Below are positions 30,887 to 43,382 of a stretch of DNA of 64,000 nucleotides, piece after piece. Origin of the DNA: Dama dama (lineage: Eukaryota; Chordata; Mammalia; Artiodactyla; Cervidae). The notes beneath the pieces were generated by a model. It did no database searches. It had not been told where the DNA came from and saw only the letters and a program-made list of their open reading frames with translations. The stretch is from positions 120,164,501 to 120,228,500 of the forward strand of contig NC_083685.1 of NCBI RefSeq assembly GCF_033118175.1, read 5' to 3'. Position 1 is the stretch's first letter. Each line of letters opens with the position of its first letter. The position numbers were made by a program, and so were the translations under genes.

Positions 30887-30915
30887 TTTATATAGCTCTG
30901 CCGGCCCTATATAAG
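30887..30915 (+). promoter_or_regulatory. PPP1R27: Two TATA boxes of PPP1R27
   Basis: TTTATATA at 30887-30894 and TATATAAG at 30908-30915, about 20 bp apart and 155-185 bp before the start codon. The stretches also come within one mismatch of MEF2 and CArG consensus sites, which would suit a muscle gene. That link is inference. Confidence 0.65.
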
Positions 30916-31071
30916 AAGGTGCCCTGGCCAACGGGAGCAGGGAGAGCACTGTGGTGGCGGTGCTGGAGGTCACCGTCAGTCAGAAGAGCCTGCACACGGT
31001 TCAGGTCCGTGCACCTTCCTTCCCCGAGCAGGAGGGTCCCCACAGGGGTGGCCCAAATCATAGCTGCCAGG

Positions 31072-31898
31072 ATGCCCAGCAGAACAGCCCGCTATGCCCG
31101 CTACAGCCCAAGGCAGCGGCGCCGGAGGCTCCTGGCTGATCGCAGCGTGCGCTTCCCGAATGACGTCCTGTTCTTGGACCACATCCGCCAGGGCGACCTG
31201 GAGCAGGTGGGGCGCTTCATCCGGACTCGGAAAGTCTCTCTGGACACCATCTACCCCTCAGGTGAGTGCCTGCGGGGCCGGTGAGGCTCTGTGGGGTGGC
31301 AGGGGAAGGCCTGAGCCTTGACCCCTCCCATCCTATCCAGGCCTGGCGGCCCTTCACGAAGCAGTGCTTTCTGGAAACCTCGAGTGTGTGAAGCTGCTAG
31401 TCAAATATGGGGCAGACATTCATCAGCGAGACGAGACAGGCTGGACACCCCTGCACATCGCCTGCAGCGACGGATACCCTGATATAGCCAGGTGAGAGGG
31501 TGGCCTCCAGGATGTAGTTCCCCAAAAGGTGGCCCTGCTAGTATAGCTAAAAACCCTAAGGGCTTCTGGAATCTCCTTTCTGCCCTGTTGCCTCCCAAGA
31601 GCAAACTGCAAAAGTTAGCGAAGCTTCCAAAGGGTCGGTTTCTTTCTCCTCACCTCACCTGGAAAGAGAGAAAAACAGGTAGATCTCAGAACTGCAGGCT
31701 GCTACCTTCAGGCAGGGGTGAGCATTCTCCAGGCCACATTCCCTCCTCAACCAGGGCTGCCCTTTGCACCCCAGGTACCTCATTTCCCTGGGGGCAGACA
31801 GAGAAGCGGCGAACGATGATGGAGATCTGCCTTCAGACCTCATTGACCCGGAATTCAAAGACTTGGTGGAGCTATTCAAAGGGACTAAGATGGACTGA
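31072..31898 (+). CDS. PPP1R27: Protein phosphatase 1 regulatory subunit 27, 3 exons
   Basis: A small ankyrin-repeat protein (also called DYSFIP1) known to bind PP1 catalytic subunit and reported to interact with dysferlin, mainly in muscle. Exons 31072-31261, 31341-31491 and 31775-31898 join in frame to 465 bp, giving 154 residues, the human length. I chose the ATG at 31072 because it begins MPSRTARYAR, the family N-terminus; the upstream open frame is leader sequence. A basic stretch (RRRR, residues 16-19) precedes an RVxF-type PP1 docking motif, R24-S-V-R-F28. Two ankyrin repeats follow: one from about residue 64 (LAALHEAVLSGN) and one from about 97 (GWTPLHIACSDG). The C-terminus is acidic and ends KMD. 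A TATA-type promoter and AATAAA at 32115 frame this compact gene. Confidence 0.96.
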
Positions 31899-32114
31899 GC
31901 CCAGCCCTGCCCTCCCAAGGCGCTAGCTCTGCCTGGAGAAGTCAGGTGCCCATCTCCCCCGGATGCCAGGAGTGCCCCACCAGCGGGGCTATGGGCCGGC
32001 CAGACTGGCCAGGATCCCACACCTGGGCAAAACCCCTCCCCTCTCCCAACCGCGGCCTGGCTTTTTCTTCGGGTGAATTTTTGTTTTTTTTATTGCTATA
32101 CTTTTTACTTTTTC

Positions 32115-32120
32115 AATAAA
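32115..32120 (+). terminator. PPP1R27: Poly(A) signal AATAAA of PPP1R27
   Basis: Canonical hexamer in TTTCAATAAACGTG. The MCRIP1 CpG island begins only ~300 bp further on. Confidence 0.9.
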
Positions 32121-32379
32121 CGTGATTCCCAAGCCCGTGGTGATGGCCTGATTACTGGGGACCGTCCTGTCCCAGTCTTTCGGCTCCGGTTGCTCCGGCG
32201 GTCAGCGGACAACCGCCGTCCACTCTGGTCTGGGGATCCGGCAGTGTCGGAGCAAGGAGCTAGAGTCTCGTGGCTCCCGACCGCCGGTCCATGCCGTCCA
32301 TCGATCCCGCTACTCCCAGGCCCTGTCTGTCCCAGAACCCCGACCCCGCTGACCCAGGAGACTGTCCTCGACATCCCTC

Positions 32380-32900
32380 GTCCCCGGCTGGCACGAACTC
32401 CAAGAACACCTCAGACCCCAGCCTCTCGGCCCCAGCCTTCAGTCTCCGCCCCTCCCCGCGCCGGCGGTCACGTGACCTGCGTCAGCGCGCGTGCGCGGCG
32501 ACGCGTCACTTCCGGCCGGGCCCCTGGCAGCGGCGGCGGCGGCCGAGAGGGCGAGGTGAGGCGGTAGCGGCGGGGGCGGGGCGGGCGCGGCCCGGACCCG
32601 CCCTGGCGCGGCGGCCGCGAGGGGAGGGCCCCGGGCTGGGTCGCGGGGTTCCCGGCCCGCCGCGGCGGAGGCTAGGGAAGGGCGCCGCGAGGCGAGGCGG
32701 GGCGGGGCAAGGGGCTCAGAGGGAGTAGCGGGCCGCCGTTCTCCGTCGCTGAAGCTGCCGCCTCCTCGTCGTCCCGGGAGCAGCCCTGACGATGCTTCCT
32801 GACCGCGAAGCGCGGCCGGCAGGGCTCCCGCGGTTCACCCTCCATCGCCGTCCCGCGTGTCCCACGCTCCTGGTGTCCGAGCTGGGCGAGGCAGTGTCAG
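32380..32900. promoter_or_regulatory. MCRIP1: CpG island / MCRIP1 promoter
   Basis: A TATA-less CpG island with a compact motif cluster. The 12-bp palindrome GGTCACGTGACC (32466-32477) contains the CLEAR/E-box GTCACGTGAC. An NRF1-like GCGCGTGCGCG follows near 32487, and an ETS site ACTTCCGG lies at 32508-32515. Exon 1 follows. Confidence 0.8.
32516..32555 (+). other. MCRIP1: MCRIP1 untranslated exon 1 (start approximate)
   Basis: GC-rich leader ending GGGCGAG|GTGAGG, with the donor at 32556. The intron then spans about 5.9 kb to the acceptor at 38425-38426. The exact start is not visible. Confidence 0.6.
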
Positions 32901-35900
32901 GGGAGGGAAGGGGGTAAGAGGCTGCCAGTCCTCGGGGAGCTCACCGGAACCCCGGAGGATGCCGGGGTGGGCGGGGACCACCGTGGGGAGGCCGCGAACG
33001 GAGCGACCCAGGTTTGTGAGAAACTTCGGGTAACGCGGAGGCGCACAAGTCGTGTCCCCCACCTGCCTCCTAGGAAGACTTCCCAGAGAAGATGGTCATG
33101 AGCCAGGCCCCCAGGGCCAGGGCGATGATTTTGGGCAGATGGGACATTTTGAGCAAAAGCCTTTGAGGTGTCAGGGGGAGTGTCCAGAGCTTTTAGAGAG
33201 CCGTGCGGGGAGGGAGGGGGCAGGCGCCAAGTCTTGAAGGAAGAGGCTTGATTTGGGGTGAGTGGAAGGGCTGGCGAGATTTCCAAGTGAGGAAGGAGGG
33301 GAATGCATACATTGGGGTTTGTTATTTGGGAGGGAAGCTGCTGCTGTCACCAAGAAAAGAGGGAGAGGGGTGGTGCAGTGCTTAGAGGCTTCGCCTGGGG
33401 GTCTTCAAGGGTTGCCAGGCCCATTTGGCATCTAAAACAGCAGTCTCCTGCTGGTACTTGCTTGAGTGGTAGATTGCCTTCTAAAAGTCTCATTGGTAGA
33501 AACTGGGCTGTTGAGATCCCCAGAGACACAGAATATGAAGGGGAAATGGAGTCTTGAGAAAATTTGAGTACCTACCAAAAATTTTAAAGGAACACAGAGT
33601 GGCTGCAATTGCATCATTGATTCTTAACTCCGGAATATCCATTGTCACTTTTCCAGACAACAGAATATCAGCTCACCCCCGGTCTTTAGACATATGGCTG
33701 TGTGTGGGGAAAGAGTTCGAGACTGGGCTTTGGGCTCCCTTCCCGGCATTCCTCCTCCCTGGAGATCTCTGAAGCCCTTTTTTCCCCCATGAAAGAGCAA
33801 GACGCTACATAGATCCATCCAGGAAGAGTCCTTCCGTGTCTCTAAGCATAACCACATTGGTGCCAGGGGTCTGGAACCTGCCAGGGGCACAAGCGAAGGC
33901 AGAGGCAGTCTCTGGGGTGCTCAGGGCAGCTCAGTCATCCTAGCCTAGCCCTGATTTCTGTGGCCTGGGAGGCCGAGAGGTTGGGAGTCTCTTGGGGCCC
34001 AGACCCCACTCTGCTGAATGGCGGGTTGCTTCATCCGCTAAACCTCCAGAATGGGGTTTATCGGTGTTCTCGCTGGCTCAGTGCGATGGCTCCTGCACAG
34101 TTGGCCCCTGGCTGCTGCCCCTCCACAGTGTCATGTTTGCGGGTCTCCACCATGCCTGAGGAAACTTTCTGCATTCAGTTTGCCCAAGGCTGTCCTGGCT
34201 CACACTTCGTAGTCAAGAGCAGCCCTTTTACTCTCAGAAATGCCCAGTTGGATGATGCATTCCTTCTGTGATTGCCCTGTCCACTGTCTTGTTGGATAAG
34301 CAACCACAGAGATCTTGTTTGAGGTTGTGGCTTCATGTGGCTGTACTTGGGTCCCTTTGAGCAGGAAGACCTAGTGAACATTCTTGGGGGTTGTTTTGGC
34401 TCAGATGGAGATTCCACAGCCCATAGAGGGAAGAGACCTGCCCAGGGGTGACAGAGCAGCGATGGATGACCCCCAGTCACAGAGTGGTTCTGGACCCTGC
34501 TGGGTGCTGAGCATGCACCCCACTGGCTGCTATGGGCTAGGCTGTTGTGGACAATAGTCAAGGCCTGTGGAGCACACCGGAGGACTTTGTATGGTTCTCT
34601 GTGACTCGCACCAGCGGAGGTGGCTCTGTGGCTCAGACTGTGTTTGGGATGGGCTGGGGGCCCAGTAGCTGGTGACACCCACACCTGGTGAATTAGATTG
34701 TGGCCAGACTGAGGGCGTGATGGCAGTAGAAGGCCCTGGTAGTGTCTGGGTGGGGAGTGACTTGGGTGGGGAGAGGTTTTGGGAAGATCATGCTGGCATC
34801 ATGTGAACCAGGGATGGAGGAGGGTAGTGCAGGGTGCTGTCCCGTCATGGATTGGAGAGTGAGCAGTGGGTGTCGGACCAGGGGTGGGTGGGAATGGGAA
34901 GAAGTAACTGAAGAGTACACACATGTAGGGGGAGGCTTGGGATCTGTGGGCCGAGGGGAAGCTCAGCATCATTAGATCTGAGACCTCAGTAGTGTGAGCT
35001 GGGCCTCACAAGCTCCACCGAGCATGAAAAAAATGGTGCTAACCTTTGTGCTGGCAATTGCCAGATACAACCCGATTTCAAAGCTATTAAAAGGATAAAA
35101 AAGTTTCTCAGAGTTGATGGGATGTAGTATATGTAGTGAGGTTTTGAGCTCCAGTCTTCAGGAAATAATTGTCCCTGATAATCATGGTAAACAAAAGTCG
35201 GAAAGCAAACAAGAGGAGGGAGATGTTTGCAGAAGTGGATGCTTCCTCCCCACTGGCCAGATGGACTGGAAACTCCAACCTCAGGGGACTCTCGTGGCCT
35301 ACTGGGCCTTTTTAGGTGTCCCTGGCGTTTTTCCAGGCGTGCCATTCTCCCCAGCCTGCTGGTCGCCTGGCTCCTCTGCAGTCACCTCTGTAGAGGCCCT
35401 GCTCAGCACTTTCCCCAGACAGTAAATGTGCTCGAGTTTCCCTTTGCTTCACCACACACACCACTGTCAGCCCAGGCCTCGTGCCTCTTTTCACAACCGA
35501 TTGTCAGGGACGGGCAGTCTTAGCTGATGGTCCCACTTCCTCCCCTCACTCCACTGAGCCCCTTCATGCTAGGTCGTTGGAGATTTTGTCATGGTGGCTC
35601 AGTGGTCACCTCTCCGCCCTGGCCTTCCCTGAGTCCAACTGCCCTTTTAGACACCTCCTCCCTGACCTTGTTTTGTCTCTTGTCCACGCCTTGCAGCTCG
35701 GCCCTCTCCGCTGGACAGCCGTGTGTCCCCAGGCTTCTGTTTTTAGCATCAGTGGTATGATTCGCCCGCCGTTGCCATGGCTCATACTTGTAGCTGTCAC
35801 CTTCCAAGGCGGAAACAGGCCCAGTGTACATGGGCCCCTTTCAGTGACTCTCCCTCGGCACAGACAAGTGCTGTTTCTCTGGTTGCTCTTGTGCATCTCT

Positions 35901-37367
35901 TGGTAGCCACCAGGCCCTTTCCTTTGGGTACATCCTGGAACTGGAATGGCTGTCACGGGGCATGCGTATTTGTTAGATTTTTCCCGGAAATTTCCTTTGG
36001 GGTCAGCATGGGGGGCCCACCTTCTTGGAGGAGCTGCAGGAGTTATGAAGGTGAGCGAGTGCAGCTGACTGTCCCTCTGTCTTCAGGGGAGCAGCAGGTC
36101 CTGGCCCCGCAGGAAGCTGCTGGTACACTCAGGTGAAGCCTTGGTGTCCCTGCATCCCATAGGAGGCAGGGTATCCACGGGGGCGGGGCAGGGCCAGCCC
36201 GAGGTCCTAAGGAGAAAGGCCCCTGGAGGGAGGCCAAGCTGCTGGGAGAAGATAGAGGACTTGGGGGTTCCTCACAAGTAGGAACCAGCTGGTAGGACAC
36301 AGGCCATTAAAGACAGACCTGGTTGGGTGTGACCTCCCCCATTGAGAGGAGGCAGACAATGACTCCTTTTTAAAAAGTCCTTTTACTCATTCTTCAAGTC
36401 CTGAGGACATGAGAGCCTGTGGGTGTCTTGCCCCTGGCCAGGGTACTTCCTGGCCGCTCTGTCCAGGGCACCAGAAACCTTATTAACTCAAGTAGCATAT
36501 CCGTGTGGACAGGTGCCCAGTGACAGGTACACAGCTCCACGGCTCGTGGGGGATTCTAGCCTGTGGTCAGGAAGTGCAGCCTGTGGGGGCAGCAAGGGGT
36601 GGGTTCCCACTGTGGAGACCAAATGCTCCAGGGGCCTGGGGTCCAGGCCTTGGGAATGCAGAGACCAAGGGGAGCAGGTGAGGTGCTCAGAGAACCCCAG
36701 AGCTATGATGCATGTGTGCAGTCGGGGCAACGGGAGCTGGAAGGGGCTGGCCTCTGAGTTAGGCCTGAGACTGAACGGGGCCCTGGACCAAAGTCAGGCA
36801 CCCACAAAGGCCAGGCAGCTCTCAGGCTGTGACCAGAGGAGGCCAAACCCAGGCTGCCCTGGAAAGAAGAGGCCCTGGAGATGGACAAAGCTGGGAAGGC
36901 AGGTACCCTGAAGAAGTGGCCCCTGAGGTCTGAGAGGACAGACTGCAGGAGGGCTGAAGGGGCCTGGGCATGAGGGGCCAGCCTGGACTGGGCGGGGGAT
37001 GGCTGATCTCCAGGCGCCTCCCTCCTGTTGCTTAATTGAAGCCTCCTACCTCATTGCGCTGCCAACAGCCCCTTGAGACGTGAGTGTTCTTGAGCCCCTT
37101 CAGTGTCCCCAGGGCACCCTCAAGCCAGAGAGGGCTTTCCCTCTTTGCTCTGGTGTCTGTGGGACTGGCACCTGGACAGGAGAATCATAGGCAGTGAGAT
37201 CCCTTGAGTCCAGAGAAAGGAGAAGTCACTTTGTGAGGAGCAGGGCCTCTCTCCTGGGAGGGCATAGGCTTCGATGTGCCCTCCGGAAGCTGGCTTTATG
37301 CTTTGTTGTTACTACCTCAGCTTGTAGGCTGTTTCACCTGTGCAGATTTTCTTCCCCCAGCTGTGAT

Positions 37368-37466
37368 GTGCAGCATGTGTGATCTCAGTTCCCCTACCAG
37401 GGATCAAACGTACGGCCTCTGCAATGGGAGCACAGTGTCTTAACCCCTGGACCACTAGGGAAGTCG
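37368..37466 (-). mobile_element. CHR-type SINE fragment in MCRIP1 intron 1, minus strand
   Basis: Inverted head: 'tgatctcagttcccctacca' at the left and 'ccctggaccactagggaagt' at the right end. Confidence 0.8.
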
Positions 37467-37972
37467 CCCTGTGCAGGTGTTTAAATGCCAAAGGAGCCAG
37501 AGAGGAAGTATCCACTGGGTCTCATCTTCCAGGCTCTTCAGGAGGGGCTGTGGCTACACGCTCTGAGCATTCTGGGGCCCCCAGGCTCCAGGGGCTGGGG
37601 AGGGGAGGCGCTTGTGCTCACAGGCCATTCCCAGGTGTCCCCCTTTGCCCAGCACCTGGGGTTGGCCTACTCTGGGGCAAGGCCAGGCCTGGGACTAGCC
37701 CTGTGCAACTAGCTTCCTCACCCTGCGGTGTGTGTCCTCAGCCGGAGAGGGGACTTTGTCCAATTGGGCAGTTTGAGAGTGAGTCTAAAAATAGACCCCC
37801 ATCCAGGGCTGTCTGGTTCCTGGGCTGAGAGAGCCTGTAAACAGGACACACCCCAGAGTCTCGGTCACCAGGATTGACCTGATGGCTTCCTCCAGGTTCA
37901 CAGCCCTCCCCCAGCCCTCCTGTCACACCGTGGGAACCAGGAAGCCAGGCAGGCACTTTTCCCATTGGGAAG

Positions 37973-38030
37973 CGTATCCCCATTTTACAGATAGGAAACT
38001 GAGGCTCAGTGGAAACAAGATACTAGGCCC
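37973..38030 (-). mobile_element. MIR fragment, minus strand
   Basis: 'atccccattttacagatagg' plus 'aaactgaggctcagtggaaa' is the reverse complement of the conserved MIR core end. Confidence 0.7.
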
Positions 38031-38474
38031 TGCAGGCCATGAGGGCACTGGACGACTACAGGCCTTTCCTGCGGCTCCGCGCGCTGTCAGGAGTGGTGTC
38101 CTGAGACTTGAACTGGGAATATCAATGGGGCTTCCTGACCCTGGGGTAGGTGCTCCCTGGGCCACAGTGGTCCAAGTGTGGGGTCCACTTGGAGCTCAAG
38201 CTGCTCCGACTCATGCCTGTTGGCGACCCCTGGCTGCATTTGGCTAATGGTACTGTACCCTTAGCCAGCTGGATTGTGGCTCAACCCTGTCTCCTGGAAG
38301 GCAGGGAGATCACAGCTAAAGGGAAGAGGCAAATGCCCGCACGCCTTTCCCACCCCTGGACCCCTTCGGGAGAGGGTGGCAGGGTGGCCTTCATCCCACC
38401 CCTATGTCGTGGGCCTTCCCTTCCAGAGGCCGAGGGGATCCGGCAGTGGAGTGGGAGGACCAGACACCCCAGCG

Positions 38475-39658
38475 ATGACCAGGTGGGTCTTAGGTAGTGG
38501 AATGACCTCCAGGTGTGGGGGGGCCCTGCCCTGTAGCCCCTCCTCACGGGCCGGGCTCCCCCCAGTTCCCCCGTCTCCAGAGTCGTCTACAACGGCAAGA
38601 GGAACAGTAGCCCCCGCTCTCCCCCCAACAGCAGCGAGATCTTCACGCCGGCCCACGAGGAGAATGTGCGCTTCATTTACGAAGGTACGTGGGGTGTCCC
38701 CAGTCAGCCACCCTGAGCCCCTTCTGCCCTGCACTCCTTTGGGGTGTGGAGACCTGTTCTGGTCACGGGTGTGCCTGGTCAGCACTGTGGTGTTCCTGAC
38801 AGGCAGCACCCCAGAAGAGGCAATGTTTGGAGTCAGTGGTGTTTGCTTGGGAAGAGGGGGGCCATGGAAGATGGCACACCCTGGGGAACCTGGGGTGTCT
38901 TGGGAGTGGTTTGGTGGAGGTGTGAGCACGTGTGCACAGCATTTGTGCTGGGAGGTAGGGGACAGGACCTGGGAAAGATGGGGCGCCCACCTGGAGGAAG
39001 TGCTGTACTCTAGTGGGTCTCATATGCCTCTGTGACTGCAGCTCTGGTCATGATACCATGAGGCCGAACGGGGCATGGCTTGGGCAGGGCTCCTCGAGGG
39101 AGCAGGGTGTGTTGAGGACAAGTTCAGGTTAAGAGCAGGCTGGATTCAGGAGCCAGAAACTGTTGAAGTGGGAGTTTGGGCATGGGGGGCCTGCAGGGCC
39201 ACTTGGAGGGGAGGGACGGCAGGAGCTGGTGCCATCTGCTTGGACATTGATGGGGCCAGATTGCAGGCCCGGGGGGTCGGGGCCCTGACCACCCCTGCTT
39301 CCTGCAGCCTGGCAGGGTGTGGAGCGGGACCTGCGCAGCCAGATGTCGGGCAGCGAGCGGGGCCTGGTGGAGGAGTACGTGGAGAAGGTCCCTAACCCCA
39401 GCCTGAAGAGTAAGTGGGGCTGCCCTGGGCGTGAGGGGCCGGCTAGGGGGCAGGAAGGCCCACCCGCCTGCTGCTTCCAAGACAGCCTGGTTGGGTGGCC
39501 TGGATCCCAGGGCTTTCAGAGGCAAGGGCAGGACAAGGGACAGACCCTGCCTCTCCACCCGTACCCACCACTGACCATTCTGTCCCTCGGCAGCCTTCAA
39601 GCCCATCGACCTGAGTGACCTGAAGCGCCGGAACACGCAGGACGCCAAGAAGTCCTAA
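38475..39658 (+). CDS. MCRIP1: MAPK-regulated corepressor-interacting protein 1 (FAM195B), 4 coding exons
   Basis: A small nuclear protein that binds the corepressor CtBP. ERK phosphorylation in the human protein releases CtBP and so links MAPK signalling to gene silencing. Coding exons 38475-38482, 38566-38684, 39308-39409 and 39594-39658 total 294 bp, giving 97 residues, the family length. The first coding piece is only 8 bp (ATG ACC AG), at the end of an exon that starts at 38427; it joins to TSSPVSRVVYNGKR. The two human ERK sites are conserved as Ser21-Pro and Thr30-Pro. The CtBP-docking motif PIDLS is at residues 80-84. The protein has no membrane segment or signal. It lies between PPP1R27 on the same strand and GCGR in convergent orientation, as in human. 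Confidence 0.97.
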
Positions 39659-40490
39659 GGCGCGCCAGTGCCCCTCCCCTGGCCTCCGGGAGATCTGGGT
39701 GCAGCCTGCCGCTGGCCGCCTCCTCTCCTGTGGGCTCAGCTCCTGGGAGGGGGAGGGGGCCTTGCTCCCAGTGGGCCGAAAATCCCGGGACCAGGACAGG
39801 CATGATTGATGGCCAAGGCCTGCCCCTCCTCCCCGAGCCTTTCCTTTCCTCTCGGGGGATCTCAGGTTACCCCCGTCCCTAGGAGGGCCTCGGCCCTGCC
39901 AGCCCGTGCCCCCCAGGCCTGGCTGGACCGTTGGAGCTGCTGGTCCTGCCTGCCCCCCAGGGCCCTGACCCTGATTCTTACCACCTTCTCCTGCCCCCAC
40001 CTCCCAACCCCTGGCCACTTCCAGGATCAGGAGGGAGATGAGGGGCCCTTTGTTGTCTCCTGTGCTGTGGGACTGGGCTGGTTTTGTCCTGAAGTGGCCA
40101 GGAGCCAGGACAGGGTGGTCCCACCCACACCCAGCATGGGTCCCTCACCGACCCCTGCTGCATCTGTGGCCTGGGCACCGGGAGCGTCTGACCCCCCCAC
40201 CTCACTGTCCAGCCTGACCCCTTCCTTCCCTGTCAGCTTCAGGATGACACCAGCTCTCCAGGCCTGGCACACTGCTGGGTGCCCCCTCCACGGGTTCTAG
40301 GCAGCCAGGTCTGGCCCACCTTTGGGAGGGGGCGTGGGGCTGGCCTGAGCTGGTGAGGCTACCCAGTGGGTCCTGCTCTGTGTGTTGAGTTGGGAGGGTC
40401 TTCAGGGCCATTTTTTTCTTCCTGTGCCCTCCAGATCCAAGTGTCTGACTGGAACCTGAGGACCAGTAAATAAAGGTGGGGTGGCATTGG
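39659..40490 (+). other. MCRIP1: MCRIP1 3' UTR
   Basis: About 0.83 kb of GC-rich sequence from the stop codon to just past the poly(A) signal. No further exon is needed. Confidence 0.8.
40469..40474 (+). terminator. MCRIP1: Poly(A) signal AATAAA of MCRIP1
   Basis: Hexamer in CCAGTAAATAAAGGTG, followed by GT-rich sequence. Confidence 0.9.
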
Positions 40491-43189
40491 CTTGGCAACT
40501 TGGTCTGTGAGGCCCCTGTTTTTCTCGGCTGCCCACACAGGGCTGGAAGTCTAAGGCCCAGAAGTTCCATCTGATCCCTGGGCTCCACCAGGGGGCTTGG
40601 GCTTCTGGAGGGCAGTGGGAGGTGGAGGTGGGGGCCCTGGAGGTAACACATCTCTTGGCAGCACTGGGCCTGTCTGCTGTCCAGGGAGGGTGGCTGCTGG
40701 ACTTGGAGAGCCTCAGTGCACTTGACCTTCAGACCTGGACGTAGCCCTGGCGGACAAGCCAAACTGGAATTTATTTCGGGAGCAGCCTTTCCTGTTAGAG
40801 TATTCTGGGGCTCCAGCGGCCCCACAGGTGGCTCTGGGAGACGTCTTCTCCTGGAGGGGGTTCCCCAGGGATGAGGGTACAGGAAGGATGGTTCATGCAG
40901 TAAGCAGCAGTCAGTGGGCGTTGGCTGGTGCCAGGCCTGAGCCAAGTTCCTGTAACCACACAGGCCTGTTTGCTCCCCAGGGACCTATGGGGCATCCTGC
41001 CAAGGGTTTGACTGCCTGCTGGGCTGGGTCACCCACACAGCCCCCCTGTGTGGCTGGAAGGAGGTGGGCGTGGCCTGGCTGGGGCTCCGGGCCCTGTGGT
41101 CAGAGGCTCAGTGGGCACACGGGCACACGTACCCTCCACCCAACATGTCAGAGACCACTGAGGATGGGGTGATGGTTGGCCAGCAGAGATCCCCTGTTGG
41201 GGAAGGGGAGGGGTGGGCCTGAACCCAGCTAAGCCACTGCTGCGCGTGTGGCATTGAGCAAGCTGCTGAGTCTCGCAGCCTGAGTTTCCTGAAGTGGAGG
41301 TTAGCACCTTCCTCTGGGTGGCTGCCAAGTATTAGGGCCTGCCGCCGCTACAGTCACCTCATGGATGCTCGACAGGGCACTCGACCCATAAGACTTCGGG
41401 AGCCTGGATGTCTGCCTTCTCGCAGCCACGGTCCTGGCCTTGCTGTGAACTCTGGGGCATGTAACACTGCTGTCCTGCCTCAGTTTCCCATTTAAAGTGA
41501 GGGTTTGGGCTGTGGTGCCTGGAAGGCCTCCCCCTGAAGGGGTGTTCAGGCCCCCTGGCAGCACACTGGAAAAATCTAATATGTTGCGTTGATTTTGCTC
41601 CCAGCCCTCTCTGGGTCATCCCTTCCTCCTGTGGGGTTGGAAAGTGGGAATGGTGGCACACCGGGCCCCAGGCATCTGGGTCTCCTCTGTCTACGACCAC
41701 CCTGGCCTCACCTGCTAGCACTGATACTTGCCCCTGTGTGGGTGGGCCCATGGGGCAACCCTCAAGGCCTTTTCATTCTTGCTGTCCCTGCCAACTTAAG
41801 ATTTTCTGAGGTAGAGGCCCTAGGCCTGGAGTCTTCAGAGGTGGGAATGTGGTTAACGGGCTGTGCCAGGGTTGCAGGGGAGTGGTGATAGAATCCTCAC
41901 CAGCATGGTGGGCTGTCTGGTTGACCCTGAGTGGCTGGAGACACCTTCCCTAGCCTCAAGACAGTGAGGGCAGAGGAGATGAGGGAGTGTCCTGGTGGAC
42001 GGGGTACCCACACCTCCATCACATTCTCCCTTGGCCGTGCCATACACGTCTCTGTTTGCTTTTATTCTGTGCTGGCAACTTGGTGGGGGATGGGGTTATT
42101 ACCATAACACCTCAGGGAGGGAGCGATTTTATTGCCCACATCTTCCATATGAGGGAATTGTGACCTGCTGTAGGAGACTGGCCGTATCTGATTTTTAAGC
42201 TTGTTTATAAAAATCTGAATTTAGCACGTACTTGCTGAGTATGTACTCTGAGCATGTTCACGTGTATTGAGCATAAGCAACAATTCCCCAGTGTCATACC
42301 CATACTGTAATACCCAGTCCACAGTCCCCTACTGTTGACAATAATGTATTCCTCACGGGTTATACACTGAAAGGCCAAGTGTATCAGCTGCATCAGCTTG
42401 GTGTGTCCCTAGTACTGCCTCCTACATTTTCCCTCCATTTATGATGGAAGACTCCCTGGATACCTGATGTTGGAGTTTCCCAAATTCTGGTTGCATCACT
42501 GTAGTGTTAACAGGCTCCTCTGTTCCCTGCACTTTTGTAAACTGAGGTGAGATATGATGAGTGATGGAATTCACTGGAGCAGACTTTGGGTGTAAAGGGA
42601 TCGCTCTGGCTGCTGTGTTGAAAACAGGCCATAAGACTCAGGGTAGAAGTGGCAAGACGTGTTAGGAGGGCTACCTCTGGTGAATCGTGGAAGGAAGAAG
42701 CTGGGTGAGGGGGTAACATGCCCATGCTTAACGTGGGCAGTGGAATTCGAGATGCCATTGGATGTCTTAAGTAGAGGTGCCAAGTGGGAAGGTGAGTCTA
42801 GTGTGGATCTGGAGGGGCCGCAGGGGTTGGAGATAAAGGTTGGGAGTAATTTTAATGTTGATGAAGAAGGGAGGAGGGTGGGACCTGATATGGTCCCTGC
42901 GTTCAGGGGAAGGAGGAGGAAGCAGGACAGGGGCCTGGGAGTAGTGGAGAGCAAGGTGAGAGAAAGGGCAGGCAGGGGAGGACCCGGGACTGAAGGCTGC
43001 CACAGTGTCCAGGAGGAGGCCCAGGCCGTCAGAGAGTTTGGCAGGTGCAGCCCTCAGACTTCTCTGACTCTCACTTAGAGGCAACCACTTTCAACTTTTC
43101 TGCTGATTCTTTTGTGTTTTCTATTTTTAAATAGCATACATGAACGGTTACTTCTTACCCTTTCCTTCTTACCCCCAGCCCAGCTTACT
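40491..43189. other. MCRIP1-GCGR spacer, left part; no gene recognised
   Basis: Mostly unique DNA. MIR-like pieces are visible near 41225-41345 ('gcattgagcaagctgctgag', 'gcctgagtttcctgaagtgg') and 41440-41505 ('ctgcctcagtttcccattta'). Confidence 0.5.
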
Positions 43190-43382
43190 TGCATGTGTGC
43201 TCAGTCATGTCCGACTCTGCAACCCATGGACTGTAGCCCCGTCCTCTGTCCATGGGATCCTCCAGGCAGGAATACCGGAGTGGGTTGCCATTTCTTTATC
43301 CATGGGATCTTCCCGACTCCAGGGATCAAACCCACCTCTCTTACTTTTCTTGCATTAGCAGGATTGTTTGCCACTGGCACTA
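43190..43382 (-). mobile_element. Bov-tA SINE, minus strand
   Basis: 'gtgtgctcagtcatgtccga' at the left is the inverted tail, and 'ccagggatcaaacccacctc' followed by 'ttgccactggcac' is the inverted tRNA-like head. Confidence 0.88.

Larger units (their letters stand above)
32556..38426 (+). other. MCRIP1: MCRIP1 intron 1
   Basis: A 5.9-kb intron of mostly unique sequence. It holds an inverted SINE fragment at 37368-37466 and MIR-like pieces near 34370-34470 and 37973-38030 ('ccccattttacagataggaa'). No other gene is seen. Confidence 0.7.
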
